Shown one piece after another: positions 31,401 to 39,269 of a stretch of 64,000 nucleotides of DNA; position 1 is the first letter of the stretch; every line of letters starts with the position of its first letter. The stretch covers positions 177,970-241,969 of the forward strand of contig JAHFUZ010000003.1 in NCBI GenBank assembly GCA_023264815.1, in the 5' to 3' direction. Below the pieces are notes generated by a model, which worked only from the letters and a program-made list of their open reading frames with translations, was not told the origin of the DNA and did no database searches. The position numbers and the translations under genes are program-made. This stretch comes from Arthrobacter sp. Lineage in GTDB: Bacteria; Actinomycetota; Actinomycetes; Actinomycetales; Micrococcaceae.

Positions 31401-31605
31401 ACGGATAATTCAACCGGCCCACAGCATTATTGGACTTACTGACAACCCACACACCGCCGTCGTTCAACTCCACCTCAGTGGTCCTGAACCCCGGATAAAT
31501 AATCGCCCCAGCCACCAACACAGCACCTACCGCGGCAAACGCCGAACCAACAATCAGATTGTTATGGCGCTTCTTAAGACCAAGCTTCCCCAACAGAGTT
31601 GTCAC
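25492..31605 (-). CDS. Giant membrane-anchored surface protein A: beta-propeller-like head, 11 Ig-like modules, FN3 modules
   Basis: A 2037-aa protein. A signal-anchor helix (about 16-38) follows a KKR stretch. Residues 40-370 look like a WD/NHL-type propeller-like domain with two Cys. Eleven cadherin/Ig-like modules follow, each marked by a loop such as VLDNDSDPDGD or LANDTHPQGQ that probably binds Ca2+. Four or five fibronectin III modules start at about 1470, and a Cys-containing C-terminus ends WLRCDTSNLGCNPP. GTG start with GAGGGAA 10 nt upstream. It is first before moxR, so it is probably the client or product of the DUF58/MoxR/TgpA unit. Codons 1-368 have atypical T/G-ending usage and are nearly identical in DNA to its neighbour (see repeat). 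Adhesion or wall-structural role is inferred. Confidence 0.88.
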   Translation of the reverse strand: MTTLLGKLGLKKRHNNLIVGSAFAAVGAVLVAGAIIYPGFRTTEVELNDGGVWVVSKSNNAVGRLNYPSRVLDGAVTPAGTTFDILQHAGDVFVDDETGSTLNQVSPANMRLGGDKQLPGSADVSFGAEVISVTDAAAGKVWALSPSTVNGFDQESSEPVMVGSEGLVSAVGADDRVYSADPKSGVVTVTTVDANGEVVASDSSTWGELKGAGDLQITVVGDKPVVLDAAAGNLFLPGGKRLRLENARDAELQQGGPASDFVAVSTRKALLKQPLDGSTAKTVTFDGEGVPAAPVQLGGCVHAAWSGANKYVRDCVNDADDKNVAVPKASASPSYVFRVNRDLVVLNDVNSGNVWLVNQNMQLVNNWDDVVPPKNESDEQDQESADNNTVNVLPDRTKPNRPPETKPDTIGVRPGRTTILSVLDNDSDPDGDVLTAAVGDSGPKTGTLQSIYGGTAFQISVPADARPGTESFSYNAADGRGLSAGGTVTLNIVGDEENRPPAFKRGGDPTTMLVEQGKTVSQNILTDWTDPDGDDLVLMDAQADNDQDQVKVRRDGLLTFQDSGATAGKKNVEVTIWDGRATVTGKVVINVQPPGALAPVVNADHVTAVVGQDLVIAPLKNDVDPNGGALRLAQVEANGPADLGPVTDGGTFTFRSTTPGPVYLTYIASNGPQSSQGLIRVDVESGNDSGDPVAVHDVALMPTGGSVLLDPLANDSNPSGGVLVLQSVQLPEGNNTVSVSVIDHGVLRITDVLGTKEPFRFEYTMSNGKKSAKGSVAVVPVPAPAVVEAPQPKPDEVNVRVNDVVTIPVLANDTHPQGQELTVDPVLPQAVDELDGKSFVSENTLRFIAGAQPKTVRAIYNAVDPQGQKSAAAVTIHILPLEGAENSRPQPQNLTARVVATGTVRIPVPLDGIDPDGDSVQLTGIDSTPAMGTATVGSNFIDFTAAGDGAGTDTFRYKVVDRQGAVNTGTVTVGIAPRGETNQNPTPVDDEVKVRPGRQIAVDATGNDTDPDGDLIRIATDGIEADATLQATVSKASGRIILLAPNAAGTVNLRYTIADDRGATAQATIRVVVDNAVPLKAPIARDDRVTSAQTLGKTAVDVPVLKNDEDPDGVGENLKLSTEATTAHPGAEGNMIVDLTEAPQLIPYTVEDVDGQKSTAIIWVPGLGQQVPTLAKDEVIEVISGQSATVDLKEWVKVREGRTPRLTQTDRIKLIGADGGDPTGGSATSLKYTAGVDYVGPGSLSFEVTDGTGPDDPAGLKSTLSIRTKVLPDPNRNNPPELLGAKIDVPKGESADTDLSRLTSDPDRGDVDTMKYELVGGSPASFNARIDGKMLKTSVDGATATGTSGAVQVRATDPRGLEATATFQLAVIASNRPKPVANDDLDPNAAAGKPVTVRVLANDANPFPETALKIIAASAETGSGNVEVAGDAVTVTPAPGFSGAMVVSYTVADKTGEPSRQATARIRLTVKDKPLAPTTPQAQSVGDSTALLTWNAPADRGSPITKYTVYGAGFRQDCPANTCTLTGLVNNTKYTFEVTATNEFGESDRSPASAEVRPDVKPDTPLAPTLKFGDKQLSVNWVAPASKGSPVKSYDLEISPPPAGQNAQIQNLTAVSYVWKGLQNGVSYKVRVLARNDAKEPSEWSPYSAAEVPAGVPATPSAPSASQAGQLGSTSQLKVSWTAPNNNGDAVSSYTLTTLRGGAVVATQPVTSGTTQNVTVDNSEADYTFTVSATNKAGTSGTSAASAPIRAAGKPGQVSGGTVTATGVSGQLRVTFTPLSETQRNGSTSSEIVYSYNADGRSGSIASGGGNIGGLTNGRDITVTIIATSTKNNVSGDAKAIGTGNPYGPPNAPNVDGRTSAKGDGDVHWTWNDPATNGRPLSHYEVSYEGGGWINVGKVNRYDRAAGGWDQQRNLKVRAVTVDPGPAGSANSRSGADPTPPPPTSWSITASPVRSCTEPRKGTDSFVAGNPSQCNGEGKWLDAGAAATTDRYQVWYKTSNNPTGIWYHLTSGMAAGNWLRCDTSNLGCNPPAGMQNR

Positions 31606-31620
31606 AGCGTTTCTATTCCC
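30497..31620. repeat. 1.12-kb near-identical direct repeat, copy 1 (5' part of surface protein A)
   Basis: Matches 36801-37924 with a constant offset of 6304 and no indels. I found only two mismatches, at 30513/36817 and 31528/37832. It covers codons 1 to about 370 and the 15 bases upstream of the start, including the SD region. Homology at the DNA level then decays sharply at both edges. Confidence 0.95.
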
Positions 31621-31768
31621 TCAATTTTTGTGGCAGCCCCAGGCCTGCCCGTCCAGAAAGCCGGTATCTGGCTCTCTGTTCCCCGCGTCAGCCTACCCAA
31701 GGCATGCGGCAGCCGCGATGGGGAGGCCTCCCCCACGCGCTGACCTGCGCTTCCTATTGTCACGTGGC

Positions 31769-34700
31769 TCAGCACGGCGGTACTCCTGCGTTGCCCGGCT
31801 CCCCGAGCGTGGTGGAACCCGCCACCACGTACCGGCCGACGTTCATGGCCGAACCCGCTTCGATCCGGTACCAGGTACGGATGGGGTCCGGGGTCCAGTG
31901 GTCGCTCTGGACGATGTAGCAGCGGACCACGAGCCTGTCGGCGTCGGCGGTGTACAGCCATGGTTCGCGGTGGGCGTTGATGCGGTCGCAGTCGTAGTAG
32001 GGCTCCGGCCGGTAGTTGGCGCCGCCGAGTGTGTAGGTGCAGGACCGGACCAGTCCGGTGCCCGGCGTCAGCCGGGTTTCCCAGACGCCTTGCCTGCCGG
32101 AGGTGGCACTGGCGCTGGCTTCGGGGCTGGGAGTGCCCAGCGAGTTGAAGGTCTGGACCGTGATGGTGCGCTGCTGTTCCCAGCCGCCTGTATTGATGGT
32201 GCGGCTGCCGGACGGTCCCACGGTTTCCCATCCGCCGGGGCTGATCCGGATTTTGGTGACTGCGACGTCATGGGTCGATGTGGACGGGGAGGACCAGCTC
32301 AGGGTAACGGTTTGGTCGTTCAATGCGCCGTTGCGGCCGCTGGCTGACGGGGTTCCGGGCGAGCCGTACGGGGTGGCCGACGCCGGGGCGCTGGCGTTGG
32401 AGCTGGGCGCCACACTCGAGTTCGCCACCACTGTGACGCTGACGGCTGCGCCGTTGGCGAAGCCGCCAACAGTCTGGCCCGGGAAGACCGGACCTGATGT
32501 CCCGTTACTGGCGTTATAGCTGTAGCTGACTTCTTCCCTGGCAGAACCATTTCGTTCCGCTGCCGAGAGTTCCCGGAAGTCGATGGTGAGCTGCCGTCCT
32601 GCCCCGTTGGTGCCCGCGGGTGTGGCGCTGACCCCTGAGACCGTGGCCGGTTTGCCGGTGGCACGGCGGGGTGCGGAGGGTTCGCTGACGGCACCCCTGC
32701 CGGCCTTGTTTTCAGCCTGGACAGTGAAGCTGTAGGCCGTTTCGGAGTTGTCGGCCGTAAAAGTGGCTGTGCGGGCGGTGCCCGTAATGGTCTGTGTCTG
32801 CGGTGCCCGCCCGCCCCCGCTCATGGTGACGTAGTAGGTGCTGATCCGGTCGCCGTTGGTGTTCGGTTCATTCCAGCTGACCTTCAGCTGGTTCTGGGTA
32901 CCCACGGATGATGCCACTGCGGAGGTGGGAGCCGAAGGCGCTGCGGGAACACCGGCGGGGTTGTCCTCGACCGAGTACGAGCCCCAGTCGGAGGCACCCA
33001 GTTCGTTGACGGCCTGGGCACGGACCTTGTATTTCACTCCGTTGGTCAGGCCCGGCCAGGTGTAGTTCAGACCTGCGGCCTCATTCCTGACCGCGATGCC
33101 GTTTGACGGCGGCGGGGAGATCTCCAGGTTGTAGTGCTTGACCGCGGAGCCTTCGGTCTTGGCGGGCGGCCAGTTGATGACCATGTTCTTGTCACCGGCT
33201 TTGACCTGCGGCGCCTCCGGCGGGGAAGGCTTCTCGTCGGGGCGGATCTCGTTGGACTGCATCGATTCCGCGGATGTTCCCACGTCGTTGGTTGCGGACA
33301 CTGTGAAGACGTACTTCACGTCATTCGTCAGGCCGGACAGCGTGCAGGTGGTGGTGGCGCACTTCTGTTCGAATCCGTTATTGGACCGGACGGTGTACCC
33401 GGTGATCGCCGCACCGTTGTCTGACTGCGGGGCCCATTTGAGCACGGCAGTCCTGCTCCTGACATCGGTGGCAGCCGGGGCGGCCGGTGCGTCGGGCACA
33501 TCGCGGACCGTCAGCCGGATCCGGCCTGCGGTCTGCCGGGACACCTCCCCGGTCTTATCCACCACGGTGTAGCGGACTACCATCACGCCTTTGAAGCCCT
33601 GAGCCGGGGTGACCGTCACCGAATCACCGGCGAAGGCCGGCTGGCCGGCAGCGGATCCGGTTTCCACCGTGGCCGCGACGATCTTGAGGGCGGTGTCGGT
33701 GAACGGGTTGACGTCGTTGCCCAGGACATTCACGGTTTCCGTCTTGCCGGCGTTGGCCTTGTCCACCACATCGTCATTGGCCACTGGCATGGGCCGGTTG
33801 GAGGCAACGTGGCGGGCGGCGATGCTGGCTTTGACGGCCGGTGAGCGGCCGTCGGTGACACGGACGGGAATGTTCCCGGTAAACCCTGCGGGGACAGTAT
33901 TTTCGGCGCTGACCGTCAGGGTGGTCCCCTGCAGGCTTGCCGAGAATCCGGCGGGAAGACCGCCGTCGAGCTCAAACTCCAGGTTGTCCTTGTCCTGTTC
34001 ATCCACGTCCACAGCGAGGGGCCGCAGGTCCAGGGAGGCGGTCTCAGCCTTGGGAACCTCCAGGGATGCCCCGCTGAACGTGGGCGGGTGGTTCGCGTTG
34101 GGATCGGGAATGACCTTGGTCATGATGACCAGGGTGGACTTCAGGCCCTCCGCGTCATCAGGTCCGCTGCCGTCCGTGACTTCGAAGGTCAGCGACCCGG
34201 GGCCCACGTAGTCGGTGGTGGCGGCGTACCGGAGTGCGGTGCCGTCACCGGCGATCACGCCTTCCGGCGACGCCCCCTGCACCGTGACCGATTCGGCCAC
34301 AGTGATGCGGGGACGCCTGCCCTCGCGGACCCGAATGTACTCATTCAGGTCCAGGGTGATGTCCTTGCCGGCCAGTACTTCCACGGTGTCGGTCCTGGCC
34401 AGGGTGGGGTACTGCGCCCCCTGTCCGGGGATCCACATCACGGCGGTGGAGGACAGCCCGTCGGCGTCAGTGACCGTGTAGGGAATGATTTGGTCTTGCG
34501 GAACGAGCGTCACCACAACGTTTCCGGAGCCTCCGTCGCGGGCGTTCGGGTTCCCGTCCGGCAGGGCAATCTTCAGGTCTTCGGCGATGCCGTCGGGATC
34601 CGAGTCGTTCTTCAGGACCGGGACGTCCACGGCGGTTTTGCCCAGGGTCTCAGCCAGGGTGATCCTGTCGTCCTTAGCGAGCGGCCGCTGTAGCGGGGCG

Positions 34701-37700
34701 TCCGGGCTGACCCGGATGCGGATAACGGCCGTGCCCTGGGCTTCCTTGTCGTCCTGGATCGAGTACCTGATGCTCTCGTTGCCGCTCGCTGCAGGGGCAG
34801 TAAAGCGAACCTTCGACGTGTCAGTGGCTTCGGCCTGAAGTTCCGGCTTCGCTTCAAAGGAACCGGCCAGCAGGAAGATCGGATCGCCGTCCGGATCGGA
34901 GTCGTTGGCCAGGGCGTCAACAGCCACGTTCCGTCCGGGCCTGATGTCCACGGCGTCGTCCACAGCAATGGGTTTCTGGTTGTTGGGTTCGGCCGGTGCA
35001 ATGCCCACAATGACCGTTCCGGTGTTCTCCGCCCCGATCCGGTCACGGACACGGTAGGTGAAGGTATCGGTTCCGGCTCCGTCGCCGGCGGCGGTGAATT
35101 CAAGGAAGCCGTCTTTGACCACCGCTGCGCCCATGCCGGGTGCCTTGTCGATGCCAAGCAGCTGGACGGAATCACCGTTGGCGTCGATGCCGTCCAGCGG
35201 TACCGGAATTCGAACCGTCATCCCGGCTACGACCCTGGCGGTGAGGTTACGCGGTTCGGGCCTGGAGTTGCGTTCGTCGTCGCGCGCCTGGATCCGGATG
35301 CTCACCTGCTGGGAGTCCACCTGGCCGGATTCGTTCCGGACTTTGTAGATGGCATACACGGTTTTGGGCTCGAGACCCGCCACGAACCGCAGGTGGTCGC
35401 CGGAGACGAAAATCCGGCCATCGGCAGCATCCGGCTGCTGGGCGAGCTCCGGGTCGAGCGTGAGCTTCCGGCCGTTGGGGTCAGTGTCGTTGGCCAGCAC
35501 CGGAATCGTGACCACATCGTTGGTCCGGACGGTGGCTTCGTCCGGTTTGGCCTGGGGCGCCTCGAGTTTGGTGGGTGCAGGGACCATCAGGACAGCAATT
35601 TCGCCGGAGGTGGAGGACCGCCCGTTGGAGACGGTGTATTCGAGGGCCAGCTGGCCCTGGGCACGGATATCGGTGATCCGGACTACGGAATGGTCCAGCA
35701 CTGCGACGCTGACGGGGAGATCGGCATCCGCTGTCACCGACTGCACCACCAGGACACCGCCCGACGGGTCTGAGTCGTTGCCCAGGACGTCCACCAGCAC
35801 GTCTCCGCCGGTGGCCAGCAGGGCAACGTCACGCACGGCGACAGGCGCGCCCTCACTGTCACCGGCCACAACGTCCACACGGACCAGCTGTTGGGCGCTG
35901 GCCGGGCCGTTGGTCACCAGGTAGGAGACGTAGTGGGCACCCAGGGACGTGGAATTGAAGGTAAACGTCTGCTGGTCCGGGTTCAGGGTTGCCGACGATT
36001 GGGCGTCACCGGTGGCCTGGGCCAACCTCAGGACTCCCCCTTGGGGGTCAGAATCGTTCTTCAGCGGGGTGACCACCGTGTCCGCACCGGCGACGGCGAT
36101 CACGTGATCGGCGTTGGCGACAGGCGGCAGGGCACCTGGCGCCCGGACGTCCACGGTGACTTTGCCTTCGGCTGTCGATTGGCCGTCCGATACCGTCACG
36201 GAGAGGACTTTGCGTCCTGGTGCAGCGCCTGAGTCCTGGAAAGTCAGCTGTCCATCGGGCCGGATCCTGACTAGGTCCAGCGGGTCCGCGCTGGTGGCGG
36301 AGACTGCGAAAAGATCGTCGCCGTCCGGGTCGATCCAGTCGGTCAGGATATTTTGAGTGACGCTCTTTCCTGACTGCAGGACGAGAGTGGTGTTGCGGTT
36401 TGGCTTTTGCCGGGGTGGCGTGTTCTCGCCCGGCGGCACGATATTCAAGGCCACATCAGCGGTTGCCGACAGGCCACGCCCGTCATCCACCGTGTATTTG
36501 AAGGTCTCTGTGCCGGTTTTGTCGGCGGGCACAGAGACCTGGAAACCTGTGGAGCCGTAGATCGGTGCGAGGAAACCGGATTCCAGGTCCTCGGCCGCCC
36601 GGACGGTGAGGATGTCGCCGTCGGGGTCGGAATCGTTGTCCAGCACCGGGAGGACAGTGGTCTTGCCGGCCCGGACGCCGAACGTGTCGGGGGTGGCAAC
36701 TGGAGCGATGTTCGGTTTGGTGCGGTCAGGCAGGACGGTCTGCTGGACCTCGTCGGCGGAGTCCTTGTCCGCATCATCCGACGTTTCCTTGGGCGGGATG
36801 ACGTCGTCCCAGTTGTCGACCAGCTGCATGTTCTGGTTCACCAGCCACACATTCCCCGAGTTCACATCGTTCAGGACCACCAGGTCCCGATTCACCCGGA
36901 AAACATACGACGGCGACGCACTCGCCTTCGGCACCGCCACGTTCTTATCATCAGCATCATTGACACAGTCACGGACATACTTGTTCGCCCCCGACCACGC
37001 CGCATGCACACACCCGCCCAACTGCACCGGAGCCGCAGGCACACCCTCACCATCAAAGGTCACAGTCTTCGCCGTCGAACCATCCAACGGCTGCTTCAAC
37101 AACGCCTTCCTGGTGGAGACAGCGACAAAATCACTCGCCGGACCACCCTGCTGCAACTCCGCATCCCGCGCATTCTCCAACCGCAGACGCTTCCCGCCAG
37201 GCAGGAACAAATTCCCCGCCGCAGCATCCAACACCACCGGCTTATCCCCCACCACCGTGATCTGCAGATCCCCCGCACCCTTCAACTCACCCCAGGTACT
37301 CGAATCCGAGGCCACCACTTCTCCGTTGGCGTCGACGGTGGTCACCGTGACCACGCCGGACTTCGGATCCGCCGAATACACCCGGTCATCAGCACCCACC
37401 GCCGACACCAAACCCTCAGAACCCACCATCACCGGCTCAGAAGACTCCTGATCAAACCCATTCACCGTCGACGGCGAGAGCGCCCACACCTTCCCCGCCG
37501 CGGCGTCGGTGACGGAAATGACCTCAGCACCGAAACTCACATCAGCCGAACCCGGCAACTGCTTATCCCCACCCAGACGCATATTCGCAGGAGAAACCTG
37601 ATTCAACGTCGAACCCGTCTCATCATCCACAAACACATCCCCCGCATGCTGGAGAATATCGAACGTCGTACCCGCCGGCGTCACCGCACCATCCAACACC

Positions 37701-37909
37701 CGCGACGGATAATTCAACCGGCCCACAGCATTATTGGACTTACTGACAACCCACACACCGCCGTCGTTCAACTCCACCTCAGTGGTCCTGAACCCCGGAT
37801 AAATAATCGCCCCAGCCACCAACACAGCACCCACCGCGGCAAACGCCGAACCAACAATCAGATTGTTATGGCGCTTCTTAAGACCAAGCTTCCCCAACAG
37901 AGTTGTCAC
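31769..37909 (-). CDS. Giant membrane-anchored surface protein B: paralogue of A
   Basis: A 2046-aa protein collinear with protein A: the same signal anchor and residues 1-368 (a single Asn/Asp difference appears just after, in LVDNWDDVIPP versus LVNNWDDVVPP), then eleven Ig-like modules in the same order (VLDNDSDPDGD, LTDWIDPDGDD, LKNDSDPQGG and so on), FN3 modules, and a Cys-containing C-terminus ending GNAGVPPC. Past residue 370 it is clearly diverged from A, so the pair is an old duplication with a recently homogenised front. GTG start with GGGGGAA 10 nt upstream. The 163-nt gap to gene A may hold a separate promoter. The different C-terminal domains suggest different binding surfaces on a shared base. 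Confidence 0.88.
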   Translation of the reverse strand: MTTLLGKLGLKKRHNNLIVGSAFAAVGAVLVAGAIIYPGFRTTEVELNDGGVWVVSKSNNAVGRLNYPSRVLDGAVTPAGTTFDILQHAGDVFVDDETGSTLNQVSPANMRLGGDKQLPGSADVSFGAEVISVTDAAAGKVWALSPSTVNGFDQESSEPVMVGSEGLVSAVGADDRVYSADPKSGVVTVTTVDANGEVVASDSSTWGELKGAGDLQITVVGDKPVVLDAAAGNLFLPGGKRLRLENARDAELQQGGPASDFVAVSTRKALLKQPLDGSTAKTVTFDGEGVPAAPVQLGGCVHAAWSGANKYVRDCVNDADDKNVAVPKASASPSYVFRVNRDLVVLNDVNSGNVWLVNQNMQLVDNWDDVIPPKETSDDADKDSADEVQQTVLPDRTKPNIAPVATPDTFGVRAGKTTVLPVLDNDSDPDGDILTVRAAEDLESGFLAPIYGSTGFQVSVPADKTGTETFKYTVDDGRGLSATADVALNIVPPGENTPPRQKPNRNTTLVLQSGKSVTQNILTDWIDPDGDDLFAVSATSADPLDLVRIRPDGQLTFQDSGAAPGRKVLSVTVSDGQSTAEGKVTVDVRAPGALPPVANADHVIAVAGADTVVTPLKNDSDPQGGVLRLAQATGDAQSSATLNPDQQTFTFNSTSLGAHYVSYLVTNGPASAQQLVRVDVVAGDSEGAPVAVRDVALLATGGDVLVDVLGNDSDPSGGVLVVQSVTADADLPVSVAVLDHSVVRITDIRAQGQLALEYTVSNGRSSTSGEIAVLMVPAPTKLEAPQAKPDEATVRTNDVVTIPVLANDTDPNGRKLTLDPELAQQPDAADGRIFVSGDHLRFVAGLEPKTVYAIYKVRNESGQVDSQQVSIRIQARDDERNSRPEPRNLTARVVAGMTVRIPVPLDGIDANGDSVQLLGIDKAPGMGAAVVKDGFLEFTAAGDGAGTDTFTYRVRDRIGAENTGTVIVGIAPAEPNNQKPIAVDDAVDIRPGRNVAVDALANDSDPDGDPIFLLAGSFEAKPELQAEATDTSKVRFTAPAASGNESIRYSIQDDKEAQGTAVIRIRVSPDAPLQRPLAKDDRITLAETLGKTAVDVPVLKNDSDPDGIAEDLKIALPDGNPNARDGGSGNVVVTLVPQDQIIPYTVTDADGLSSTAVMWIPGQGAQYPTLARTDTVEVLAGKDITLDLNEYIRVREGRRPRITVAESVTVQGASPEGVIAGDGTALRYAATTDYVGPGSLTFEVTDGSGPDDAEGLKSTLVIMTKVIPDPNANHPPTFSGASLEVPKAETASLDLRPLAVDVDEQDKDNLEFELDGGLPAGFSASLQGTTLTVSAENTVPAGFTGNIPVRVTDGRSPAVKASIAARHVASNRPMPVANDDVVDKANAGKTETVNVLGNDVNPFTDTALKIVAATVETGSAAGQPAFAGDSVTVTPAQGFKGVMVVRYTVVDKTGEVSRQTAGRIRLTVRDVPDAPAAPAATDVRSRTAVLKWAPQSDNGAAITGYTVRSNNGFEQKCATTTCTLSGLTNDVKYVFTVSATNDVGTSAESMQSNEIRPDEKPSPPEAPQVKAGDKNMVINWPPAKTEGSAVKHYNLEISPPPSNGIAVRNEAAGLNYTWPGLTNGVKYKVRAQAVNELGASDWGSYSVEDNPAGVPAAPSAPTSAVASSVGTQNQLKVSWNEPNTNGDRISTYYVTMSGGGRAPQTQTITGTARTATFTADNSETAYSFTVQAENKAGRGAVSEPSAPRRATGKPATVSGVSATPAGTNGAGRQLTIDFRELSAAERNGSAREEVSYSYNASNGTSGPVFPGQTVGGFANGAAVSVTVVANSSVAPSSNASAPASATPYGSPGTPSASGRNGALNDQTVTLSWSSPSTSTHDVAVTKIRISPGGWETVGPSGSRTINTGGWEQQRTITVQTFNSLGTPSPEASASATSGRQGVWETRLTPGTGLVRSCTYTLGGANYRPEPYYDCDRINAHREPWLYTADADRLVVRCYIVQSDHWTPDPIRTWYRIEAGSAMNVGRYVVAGSTTLGEPGNAGVPPC

Positions 37910-37924
37910 AGCGTTTCTATTCCC
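36801..37924. repeat. 1.12-kb near-identical direct repeat, copy 2 (5' part of surface protein B)
   Basis: Partner of 30497-31620. The repeat ends at 37924, where the sequences upstream of the two genes become unrelated. Such a pair can also support recombination that deletes or fuses the two genes. Confidence 0.95.
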
Positions 37925-37957
37925 CCGAAATCACCGCTGCCGTTCGGCAGCTGCATC

Positions 37958-37979
37958 GCCCGCGGCATCTTTCGCGGGC
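37958..37979 (-). terminator. Small hairpin between the cyclase gene and surface protein B
   Basis: 7-bp arms GCCCGCG (37958-37964) and CGCGGGC (37973-37979) with an 8-nt loop, in the leader of protein B and 169 nt after the cyclase stop. Weak evidence for termination; it may instead be leader structure. Confidence 0.3.
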
Positions 37980-38087
37980 CGGTTCCGCCACTCCCCCATA
38001 GAGACGCCGGAATAAAGCTGACATGGCCTGTGCATCCGCCGCCGGAATCATGTCCTGATGCTGCGGGACCGGTGGCCACTGTGAATG

Positions 38088-38093
38088 ACTATA
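38088..38093 (-). promoter_or_regulatory. Possible -10 box upstream of the giant surface protein genes
   Basis: TATAGT on the minus strand (38093-38088), within the 238-nt gap between the cyclase stop and the GTG of protein B. It would give a leader of about 170 nt. No convincing -35 at the usual distance. Confidence 0.3.
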
Positions 38094-38147
38094 GCGTGAT
38101 ACGCCACCAACTGGATAAACCCGCCGGTCGGCGCAGGTTCCCTGCGA

Positions 38148-39269
38148 TTAGTCGACTACCAGGCCTTTGCCCGCACCGCGTTCCAGCCGCACCGGGTGGA
38201 TTTCGCCAAAGCCACGCACGTTTTCGGCGGGCTGCGGCACCAGGACGAATCGTTCGTCCTGGCCAAGCGCGGAGGCGGTCATGGAATCAATCAGGACTGT
38301 GCCCGGGTCGGCAAGGGTGGTCAGCCGGGCAGCAAGGTTCACCGTGGGCCCGTAAATGTCGCCGAGCCGGGACAGGATCCGTCCCCAGACCATGGCCACC
38401 CGGGCTTCCGGGAGGATCTCATCCTCGGTAAAGGCCTGTGCCAGGGCCAGGGAAATCTCAGCCCCGGCCGCCGGCGTTTCCGCGATGTAGAGGACTTCGT
38501 CGCCCACGGTCTTGACGAGCCGGCCGCCGCCAACAGAGATAATTTCGGCGCACTTGTTCTCGAAGCGCTGGACCAGACGGGCCAGGGTCTTTTCGTTCAT
38601 CCGGCGGGAAAGGCTGGTGTAGGACACGAGGTCTGCGAAGCCGACGGCGCGTGCCAGGGGCAGGGGCGCGTCGTCTTCGTCGCCTTCGCGGCCCTCTTCG
38701 CTGGCCTGCAGGCCAGCCTCGGCGCGGACGGCCAGCCGCTGGACGCCGGCGTTGAGCTGCCGTCGCCACGAGTAGACCAGCATGTGCTCCAACGCATCGA
38801 GCAGCACCGGCAGTTCATTGACCAGGCGTTTGCGGGCCACCGCATCCGTGACACCCTGCTCGTGGACCATGTCCTCCACCAGGGCTTCGATCTGCCAGAC
38901 CACCATCCGGTCAGTCATCTGCCCGATGGCCCGGGTCACGGAGATAGCGGCTTCCTCGGTCAGGACCCCGGCGCGGACCAGGTCAACCATCGTGGACAGC
39001 GCAGCCTGGTCGCGTTCGGTGAAGGCGACGTCGTCGTCCCCGAAATTCGGGAAGCCCAGGGCACGCCAGAGTTTTCGGGCTGACAGAAGGGACAGCCCCG
39101 CCCCGGCTGCCACCTCACGGCGCCGCAGCTTGCGTTCACCGCCCAGGAGCCTGGCCTCCAGCGCCTTGGCGGCCAGCCTCTCAGCGGACAGCGCGCCTGT
39201 TGGCGGGTGGTCACCATCAACTGCGGGGGCCGGCAGGGCCTCCTGGTCCTGGTGGTCCTCATCGTTCAT
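38148..39269 (-). CDS. Class III adenylate/guanylate cyclase with N-terminal regulatory domain
   Basis: A 373-aa soluble nucleotide cyclase. The N-terminal half (about 25-180) is all-helical, with a MerR-like opening (RREVAAGAGLSLLSARKLWRALGF), and resembles the autoinhibitory, pH-responsive domain of mycobacterial Rv1264. The catalytic domain starts at GFADLVSYTSLSRRM, where Asp binds metal. GGRLVKTVGDEVLY holds the second metal Asp, and DIYGPTVNLAARL carries the transition-state Asn and Arg. cAMP is the most likely product, but substrate choice was not resolved. ATG 39269 is chosen because AGAAGG lies 8 nt upstream. Overlaps the PH-domain gene by 11 nt. Confidence 0.92.
   Translation of the reverse strand: MNDEDHQDQEALPAPAVDGDHPPTGALSAERLAAKALEARLLGGERKLRRREVAAGAGLSLLSARKLWRALGFPNFGDDDVAFTERDQAALSTMVDLVRAGVLTEEAAISVTRAIGQMTDRMVVWQIEALVEDMVHEQGVTDAVARKRLVNELPVLLDALEHMLVYSWRRQLNAGVQRLAVRAEAGLQASEEGREGDEDDAPLPLARAVGFADLVSYTSLSRRMNEKTLARLVQRFENKCAEIISVGGGRLVKTVGDEVLYIAETPAAGAEISLALAQAFTEDEILPEARVAMVWGRILSRLGDIYGPTVNLAARLTTLADPGTVLIDSMTASALGQDERFVLVPQPAENVRGFGEIHPVRLERGAGKGLVVD

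Noticed and set aside
31720..31733. GGGGAGGCCTCCCC palindrome between the giant genes as a terminator.
   Set aside because: The stem can only be 4-5 bp with a 4-6 nt loop and there is no U tract. It is too weak to claim.
29518..31743. Long plus-strand open frame (about 740 codons) opposite the front of surface protein A, with a matching one at 36407-38431.
   Set aside because: It is a by-product of the T/G-ending codon use of the real gene on the other strand. The peptide is His/Arg/Pro-rich, has no domain, and the frame ends where the atypical segment ends.
25492..37909. Repeated DNA in the Ig-like modules as a CRISPR or satellite array.
   Set aside because: The repeats are protein modules of about 90-100 codons that diverge at the DNA level. 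There are no short regular repeats and spacers.
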